From contig CACMWX010000010.1 in assembly GCA_902617515.1 (NCBI GenBank), positions 1 to 37,265 on the forward strand: a DNA stretch of 37,265 nt. The letters run 5' to 3'. A program made the translations under genes and the position numbers. The notes under the pieces are model-generated. The model was not told the origin of the DNA and did not search any database. It worked only from the letters and a program-made list of their open reading frames with translations. Within the stretch, counting starts at the first letter, position 1. Every line of letters starts with the position of its first letter. Shown in pieces: positions 32,294 through 37,265 of this stretch. The DNA is from an uncultured Alphaproteobacteria bacterium. GTDB taxonomy: Bacteria; Pseudomonadota; Alphaproteobacteria; HIMB59.

Positions 32294-32494
32294 ATGCCCA
32301 AACTAAAAACAAAAAGTAGCGTAAAAAAACGCTTCAAAACATCCTCATCAGGAAAATTAATTGTCGGTAACGTTGGTAAACGACATGGCATGTCTAAAAG
32401 AACAAACTCTTTTATCAGAAATTCTAAAGGTACTAGGGTCTTATCAAAATCTGCATCAATAATAATTGGGTCAATGATGCCATACTCAAAATAG
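32294..32494 (+). CDS. rpmI: 50S ribosomal protein L35
   Basis: 66 basic residues, starting [15 protein letters not shown], with [10 protein letters not shown] (28-37) as in L35. A clear Shine-Dalgarno AAAGGAG lies at 32282-32288, and the ATG at 32294 follows after 5 nt. The 92-nt gap after infC contains a TTGACT at 32218-32223 that could be a -35, and a CTTTTAAAAG palindrome at 32241-32250, but no convincing -10; read-through from infC is the simpler view. Confidence 0.97.
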   Translation: MPKLKTKSSVKKRFKTSSSGKLIVGNVGKRHGMSKRTNSFIRNSKGTRVLSKSASIIIGSMMPYSK

Positions 32495-32510
32495 GTAAAG
32501 GAGAGATATT

Positions 32511-32870
32511 ATGCCAAGAGTTAAAAGAGGTGTTACAGCAAGAACTAAACATAAAAAAGTTTTTGAATTTACAAAAGGTCATCGTGGTAGAAGAAAAAAT
32601 GTTTATCGAGTAGCAACACAAAGCATGGATAAAGCACTTCAATATGCTTATCGCGATAGAAGAAATAAGAAAAGAGATTTTAGAGGTTTATGGATCCAAA
32701 GAATTAATGCTGGTGTAAGAGAACATGGTCTAACTTATGCAAAGTTTATTAATGGACTAAAAAAAGCGAACATTGAAATTAATAGAAAAATTCTCTCTGA
32801 GATTGCATTTCATGAACCAGCTGCTTTTAAATCAATAGTTGAGAAAGCTAAGGCTAATCTAGCCAGCTAA
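32511..32870 (+). CDS. rplT: 50S ribosomal protein L20
   Basis: 119 residues, typical length. [11 protein letters not shown] and K-H-K-K-V-F (14-19), then [14 protein letters not shown] (~23-36) and [20 protein letters not shown] (~48-67) are diagnostic for L20, the early-assembly 50S protein that in several bacteria represses its own operon by binding the mRNA leader. The Shine-Dalgarno AAAGGAGAG just before the ATG is strong. It follows rpmI by 16 nt and precedes pheS by 7 nt. Confidence 0.98.
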   Translation: MPRVKRGVTARTKHKKVFEFTKGHRGRRKNVYRVATQSMDKALQYAYRDRRNKKRDFRGLWIQRINAGVREHGLTYAKFINGLKKANIEINRKILSEIAFHEPAAFKSIVEKAKANLAS

Positions 32871-32877
32871 ATTAAAA

Positions 32878-33927
32878 ATGGACATTAAAAAAGTCCTTAA
32901 TGAAGCTACAAAACAGATAGAGCGATGCTCTAGTCAACAAGAATTACAAAATGTCAAAGTAGCTTATTTAGGAAAAAAAGGAAAAATAACTGAGTTACTT
33001 AAAAGTCTTAAAGATTTATCATTAGAGGAAAAAAAGTCCACTGGTGCTAAATTAAATTCATTGAGAAAGGATATTGATGATCTTTTCAAAAATAAATTTA
33101 ATGGTTTAAAAGTTAAAGAAATAAATTCTAAATTAAAAAATGAATTTCTTGATATAAGTTTTCCTCCACCAAATTCAATTCCCTCTAAGGTCCATCCGAT
33201 ATCAAAAACTTTTGATGAGGTCATAAGTATTTTTGGATCAATGGGTTACTCTGTAGCTGAAGGCCCAGATATTGAGACTGATTATTTTAATTTTTCTGCA
33301 CTCAATATACCTGAAAATCACCCTGCTCGAGAAATGCAAGATACATTCTATATAGATGACACAGATAAAGATAATAAACCATATGTTCTAAGAACACATA
33401 CAAGTCCAGTTCAAATTAGAACTTTATTAAATGAAAAACCCCCAGTTAAAATAATTGCTCCTGGTAGGACCTATAGATGTGACTCGGACTCTACGCATTC
33501 TCCAATGTTTCATCAAGTTGAGGGTTTATTTATTAATGAGAATACAAACATGGGTGACCTAAAAGGAACTTTGATTGAATTTTGTAAACAATTTTTTAAT
33601 GTACAAAATTTAAAGGTAAGGTTTCGACCTAGTTATTTTCCTTTCACAGAACCTTCTGCTGAAATGGATATCGCTTATGAGATTGTTAACAACAAGATCC
33701 ACCTAGGCACAGGCGATCTTTGGCTTGAAATTTTAGGATGTGGAATGGTAAATCCCACAGTTTTAGAAAATTGCAATGTGGACACAAAAATTTATCAAGG
33801 TTTTGCTTTTGGAATGGGATTAGACAGAATTACAATGTTAAAATATGGATTAACAGATATCAGGTCATTTTTTAGCGGAAATTTAAATTGGATTGCTAAT
33901 AACGGTTTTAGCATAGGAGATTATTAG
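32878..33927 (+). CDS. pheS: Phenylalanyl-tRNA synthetase alpha subunit
   Basis: Catalytic subunit of the (alpha-beta)2 class II synthetase. 349 residues: an N-terminal coiled coil for tRNA (~1-85, with Y-L-G-K-K-G-K-I-T-E at 30-39), then motif 1 in FDEVISIFGSMGYSVAEGPD (~111-130), NHPAREMQDTFYI (~145-157), RTHTSPVQIRTL (~170-181), motif 2 around GRTYRCDSDSTHSPMFHQVE (~196-215), SYFPFTEPSAEMDI (~256-269; phenylalanine pocket) and motif 3 GFAFGMGLDRITML (~308-321). Its TAG overlaps the pheT GTG by one base, ensuring coupled synthesis of both subunits. Confidence 0.98.
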   Translation: MDIKKVLNEATKQIERCSSQQELQNVKVAYLGKKGKITELLKSLKDLSLEEKKSTGAKLNSLRKDIDDLFKNKFNGLKVKEINSKLKNEFLDISFPPPNSIPSKVHPISKTFDEVISIFGSMGYSVAEGPDIETDYFNFSALNIPENHPAREMQDTFYIDDTDKDNKPYVLRTHTSPVQIRTLLNEKPPVKIIAPGRTYRCDSDSTHSPMFHQVEGLFINENTNMGDLKGTLIEFCKQFFNVQNLKVRFRPSYFPFTEPSAEMDIAYEIVNNKIHLGTGDLWLEILGCGMVNPTVLENCNVDTKIYQGFAFGMGLDRITMLKYGLTDIRSFFSGNLNWIANNGFSIGDY

Positions 33928-36320
33928 TGAAGTTTAGTTATAGCTGGTTGTGCGATCATTTAGAAACAGATAAAAATGCAACTGAAATAGGTGATGCGCT
34001 AACAAATCTAGGACTGGAACTTGAGAGTTTAACTGATTATTCCTCATATTCAAAATTTGTTGTTGCAACAATTAAAGATTTTCATAAACATCCCAACGCA
34101 GACAGGTTGAATATCTGTACCGTTGATGATGGCACCAAGACTTACCAAGTAATATGCGGTGCAAATAATGTCAAGAAAGGACTAAAAGGTATATTTGCTA
34201 AAGATGGAATGTATATTCCAGGAACACAGATATATCTAAAAAAAGGTAAAATTCGTGGAGAAATTTCAGAGGGTATGCTTTTATCTGAGAGAGAGCTTAA
34301 TTTAAGTGATGATCATGATGGCATTATTGAGCTTTCAGATAATTTTGAAAATGGAACATCAGCGATTGATGCACTAAAATTAAACGACCCTGTTTTTGAA
34401 ATAGGTATTACACCTAACAGAGGGGACTGCCTTGGTGTTAGAGGAGTTGCTAGAGATCTTTCGGCTAAGGGTATCGGAAAACTAAAACCTCTAAAATATG
34501 AAAAAATTACAAAATTAGATTTTGAAAGTCCTATCAGTTGGAATATTGAAAATGATAATAATAGCTGTGAGTACGTAATAAGTAGGTATTTTAAAGATGT
34601 TAAAAATTCAGTATCTCCTGAATGGTTACAAAAAAAACTTATTAGTCTTGGACTAAGACCTATTAATGCATTAGTTGATATTACAAATTTTATAACCCAT
34701 GATTTAGGTAGACCTTTACATGTATTTGATGCTGATAAAGTTGGAAATAAACTTCATATGAGATTAGCTAAACCTAATGAAAAAATTCTTGCGTTAGATA
34801 ACAAAGAATACACCTTGGATAGCAATTCAACTGTCATAGCTGATAATAATAACGCTCTTGCTATAGCTGGAATAATCGGAGGTGAAAGTAGTGGATGTAC
34901 AGAGGATACAAAAAATGTATTTCTTGAAGTAGCTATTTTCGAAAAAGATAGTGTAGCAAAAACAGGAAGAGCTCTTGGAATAAATTCTGATGCTAGATAT
35001 CGTTTTGAAAGAGGTTTGGATAAAAAAATGGTTATTGAGGGTTTAAATTATGCGTCATACTTAATAAACAAAATTTGTGGAGGATCTGTAAGTAAAAATA
35101 TTGACTCTGGTAAGCTAGATACCAATGAACACAAAATTAAATATAAGTTTGATTATTTTGAAAAAGTAATCGGCATAAAGTTAGAACCAAAAAAACAAAT
35201 AAACATACTAAAAGATTTAAAATTTCAAATCAATCAAATCAACGATAAAGAGTGTGACCTTCTCGTACCTTCATGGAGAAATGACATTGAAAATAATATA
35301 GATGTGGTTGAAGAGGTGATTAGAATACATGGATATGAAAATATCACAGAGAGTATCCCATCACCCTCAGATGATGAGATTGTTAAGATTAATAATTCAT
35401 CAATAAATAAAAAATTTAAAGCAATAAAAAAACTAAAGAAAATATTAATATCAAATGGAGTTTCTGAGATTATAACTTTCTCTTTTCACTCTGCAAAGGC
35501 TCATGAAACTCTTTCAGGCGATAAATCATTAAAAATTTCAAACGCTATTAGTGACGATCAATCATTTATGAGAAACTCAATGATTTTTAATCATCTAGAA
35601 ACTGCAGAGATGAATTATAAAAAAGGCTATAAAAATATTCAAATATTTGAAATCGGACCTATTTATAATACATCCCAATCTCAAGAAAATATTCTATCAA
35701 TGCTTATATCATCTCAGGATAATACAAACACAATTTTCAAATCAGAAGACTTCAATTTTTATTCTATATCAAATCTTGTATCTAGATTAATAAGTTCGTT
35801 AAATTTTGATACAAAGCAGTTTAATATCTCAAGATCAACTTCAAATACTTTTCATCCAGGTCAATCTGCGGAACTAAACATGGGAAAGAAATTAATTGCT
35901 AGGTATGGAAAAGTTCATCCATTAATAATAGAGGAATTTCCCAAACTTAAAAATAGTTACGCAATTGAGTTATTTTTTGAAAATCTTCCAATCGACTCTA
36001 TTAGTAGAACTAATTCTTCCAACATTTTAGACTCCCAGTTTCAATTCAGTGAAAAAGATTTTTCATTTGTATTTGAAAAAGAGCAAAATCTTTTTGAAGT
36101 ACAAAGATACGTTAATGGTATTGACAAAAATCTTATAAAAAATGTTGAATTTTTTGATCTATATGAGTCAAAAGATTTAGGGGAAAATAGTAAAAGTGTA
36201 ACATTTAGAGTAACTATTCAATCAAAAGATAAAACACTTGATGAAAAAGACTTAGAGCAAATTCACAATAATATTTTAGAAAAAGTATCGAATAAATTCA
36301 AAGCAAACATTAGAACATAA
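33927..36320 (+). CDS. pheT: Phenylalanyl-tRNA synthetase beta subunit
   Basis: 797 residues, the usual full length. The GTG start uses the last base of the pheS stop. Domains in order: B1/EMAP-type tRNA-binding fold (~38-150; [10 protein letters not shown] ... V-I-C-G-A-N-N-V), B3/B4 editing region (~210-375; [17 protein letters not shown]), B5 (~400-475; W-R-N-D-I-E), a degenerate synthetase core (~490-680) and the C-terminal anticodon-binding FDX-ACB domain (~705-797). I saw no truncation or internal stop. The TAA overlaps the lepA ATG by one base. Confidence 0.97.
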   Translation: MKFSYSWLCDHLETDKNATEIGDALTNLGLELESLTDYSSYSKFVVATIKDFHKHPNADRLNICTVDDGTKTYQVICGANNVKKGLKGIFAKDGMYIPGTQIYLKKGKIRGEISEGMLLSERELNLSDDHDGIIELSDNFENGTSAIDALKLNDPVFEIGITPNRGDCLGVRGVARDLSAKGIGKLKPLKYEKITKLDFESPISWNIENDNNSCEYVISRYFKDVKNSVSPEWLQKKLISLGLRPINALVDITNFITHDLGRPLHVFDADKVGNKLHMRLAKPNEKILALDNKEYTLDSNSTVIADNNNALAIAGIIGGESSGCTEDTKNVFLEVAIFEKDSVAKTGRALGINSDARYRFERGLDKKMVIEGLNYASYLINKICGGSVSKNIDSGKLDTNEHKIKYKFDYFEKVIGIKLEPKKQINILKDLKFQINQINDKECDLLVPSWRNDIENNIDVVEEVIRIHGYENITESIPSPSDDEIVKINNSSINKKFKAIKKLKKILISNGVSEIITFSFHSAKAHETLSGDKSLKISNAISDDQSFMRNSMIFNHLETAEMNYKKGYKNIQIFEIGPIYNTSQSQENILSMLISSQDNTNTIFKSEDFNFYSISNLVSRLISSLNFDTKQFNISRSTSNTFHPGQSAELNMGKKLIARYGKVHPLIIEEFPKLKNSYAIELFFENLPIDSISRTNSSNILDSQFQFSEKDFSFVFEKEQNLFEVQRYVNGIDKNLIKNVEFFDLYESKDLGENSKSVTFRVTIQSKDKTLDEKDLEQIHNNILEKVSNKFKANIRT

Positions 36321-37265
36321 TGGAAATTTCTAAAATTAGAAATTTTTCGATTATAGCTCATATCGATCATGGTAAATCAACATTAGCAGATAGAATGATA
36401 GAAATTTGTGGCGGAATGGATGATAGAACTAAAAAAGATCAAGTTCTTGACTCGATGGATATAGAAAGAGAAAGAGGTATTACTATAAAAGCTCAAACTG
36501 TCAGATTAAATTATAAAAATAAAAATGGAGAAGAATATCAATTAAATATACTAGACACACCAGGTCATGTTGATTTTTCTTACGAAGTTTCAAGATCCTT
36601 ATCTGCATGTGAGGGATCTGTTCTTGTTGTTGATAGCACACAGGGTGTAGAGGCCCAAACACTTGCAAACGCTTACCAGGCAATTGATGTCAATCATGAA
36701 ATATTACCTGTGTTAAACAAAGCTGACTTACCAGCATCTGAACCAGAGAGAGTAAAAGAAGATATTGAACAAACTATAGGAATAGATACATCTGAAGCTC
36801 AACTTGTTTCTGCAAAAACAGGATTAGGTGTTGATAGCTTATTAGACCAAATTATCGAAAAACTCCCAGCTCCACATACAAATGAAAATCATCTAAAAGC
36901 CCTGTTAGTTGACAGTTGGTATGATAATTATTTAGGAGTTACAGTTCTGGTTCGAATACTTGATGGTGTGATGAAAAAAGGAATGAAGGTAAAGTTTTTA
37001 TCAAATAATCAACAGTACAATATTGATAGAATTGGATATTTTACACCAGATATAAATTATTGCGATGAACTAGGTCCTGGGGAGATAGGTTTTATTAATG
37101 CAAGCATTAAGTCAGTTGCAGATTGCAAAGTTGGCGATACCATAGCAGAATTAAACGATCAAAAAGTTAAGCCGCTGCCCGGATTTAAGCCCTCATTGCC
37201 AGTTGTATTCTGTGGTATTTACCCAGTGGATACCTCAGACTATGAGAGATTGAAAGAAAGTTTTG
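36320..37265 (+). CDS. lepA: Elongation factor 4 (LepA), 3' truncated by window edge
   Basis: The first 315 of about 600 residues are visible, open to the right edge. GTPase motifs: G1 [10 protein letters not shown] (13-22), switch region with [14 protein letters not shown], whose I-T-I-K-A is typical of LepA rather than EF-G, then D-T-P-G-H-V-D-F (G3) and N-K-A-D (G4). Domain II begins near residue 190 ([20 protein letters not shown], a clear LepA segment). The ATG overlaps the pheT stop by one base (TAATG), so lepA is the tail of the infC-rpmI-rplT-pheST operon, an unusual place for it as far as I know. Confidence 0.97.
   Translation, partial: MEISKIRNFSIIAHIDHGKSTLADRMIEICGGMDDRTKKDQVLDSMDIERERGITIKAQTVRLNYKNKNGEEYQLNILDTPGHVDFSYEVSRSLSACEGSVLVVDSTQGVEAQTLANAYQAIDVNHEILPVLNKADLPASEPERVKEDIEQTIGIDTSEAQLVSAKTGLGVDSLLDQIIEKLPAPHTNENHLKALLVDSWYDNYLGVTVLVRILDGVMKKGMKVKFLSNNQQYNIDRIGYFTPDINYCDELGPGEIGFINASIKSVADCKVGDTIAELNDQKVKPLPGFKPSLPVVFCGIYPVDTSDYERLKESF

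Noticed and set aside
36501-36683. Minus-strand open frame inside lepA
   Set aside because: It is opposite conserved GTPase motifs G3 and nearby; a shadow frame.
1-37265. tRNA genes, CRISPR arrays, insertion sequences or prophage
   Set aside because: Gaps between genes are all under 150 nt; none shows a cloverleaf, spaced repeats, transposase motifs or attachment-like duplications by eye.

Overview
The window looks like a piece of a streamlined, very AT-rich alphaproteobacterial genome, most likely marine (Pelagibacterales/HIMB59-like; the genus cannot be named from sequence alone). Support for this: gene order typical of Alphaproteobacteria (RNase D-kdsD-lptC-lptA-lptB; rpsA-ihfB-pyrF-trpF-trpB-trpA-accD-folC; NDUFA9-like protein beside uppP and gltDB), very short or negative gene spacing, many GTG/TTG starts, and no tRNA, rRNA, CRISPR, IS element or phage gene that I could find. 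No gene-free stretch exceeds 150 bases. Hand counts on single 60-base lines give 43-48% GC at the far left (lines 61 and 601) against 17-25% in sampled core lines (14401, 29641), so the left end may have a different history.

Left part (1-9.1 kb), accessory metabolism. A 5'-truncated acyl-CoA synthetase is followed on the minus strand by a compact operon, pxpB > pxpC > photolyase FAD-domain gene > photolyase antenna-domain gene > small CxxC protein. The photolyase is split into two genes in reversed order. Divergently, pxpA, a gamma-glutamylcyclotransferase-like gene and an exported histidine phosphatase form a plus-strand operon; together with pxpBC this makes a short route from gamma-glutamyl compounds through 5-oxoproline to glutamate. 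Next come a divergent HupE/UreJ-DUF4198 pair (possible metal uptake), a small membrane protein, a glutathione S-transferase and a DCC-family thiol protein.

Middle (9.2-21.1 kb), one 14-gene minus-strand series: RNase D, kdsD, lptC, lptA, lptB, aroA, rpsA, ihfB, pyrF, trpF, trpB, trpA, accD, folC. It joins LPS export and KDO synthesis, aromatic amino acid synthesis, translation, pyrimidine synthesis, fatty-acid synthesis and folate. Almost every junction overlaps or is under 5 nt; the one real gap (68 nt) precedes rpsA and contains a plausible promoter. The genes often seen inside this series elsewhere (cmk between aroA and rpsA; rpoN after lptB) are absent here.

Right part (21.1-37.3 kb): an NDUFA9-like complex I assembly/subunit homologue converges on uppP. 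uppP diverges from gltD-gltB across a 94-nt region carrying a perfect 11-bp inverted repeat and an in-frame start-stop (ATG TAA) just before gltD. An alpha/beta hydrolase diverges, with overlapping 5' ends, from a GT4-GT9 glycosyltransferase pair. The window closes with the translation operon infC-rpmI-rplT-pheS-pheT-lepA, where infC has a non-AUG start and lepA runs off the right edge.

Most noteworthy: the split, order-reversed photolyase with a possible third partner; the gamma-glutamyl/5-oxoproline gene set; the matching N-terminal His-Glu of the HupE and DUF4198 mature proteins; and divergent gene pairs with almost no intergenic DNA.
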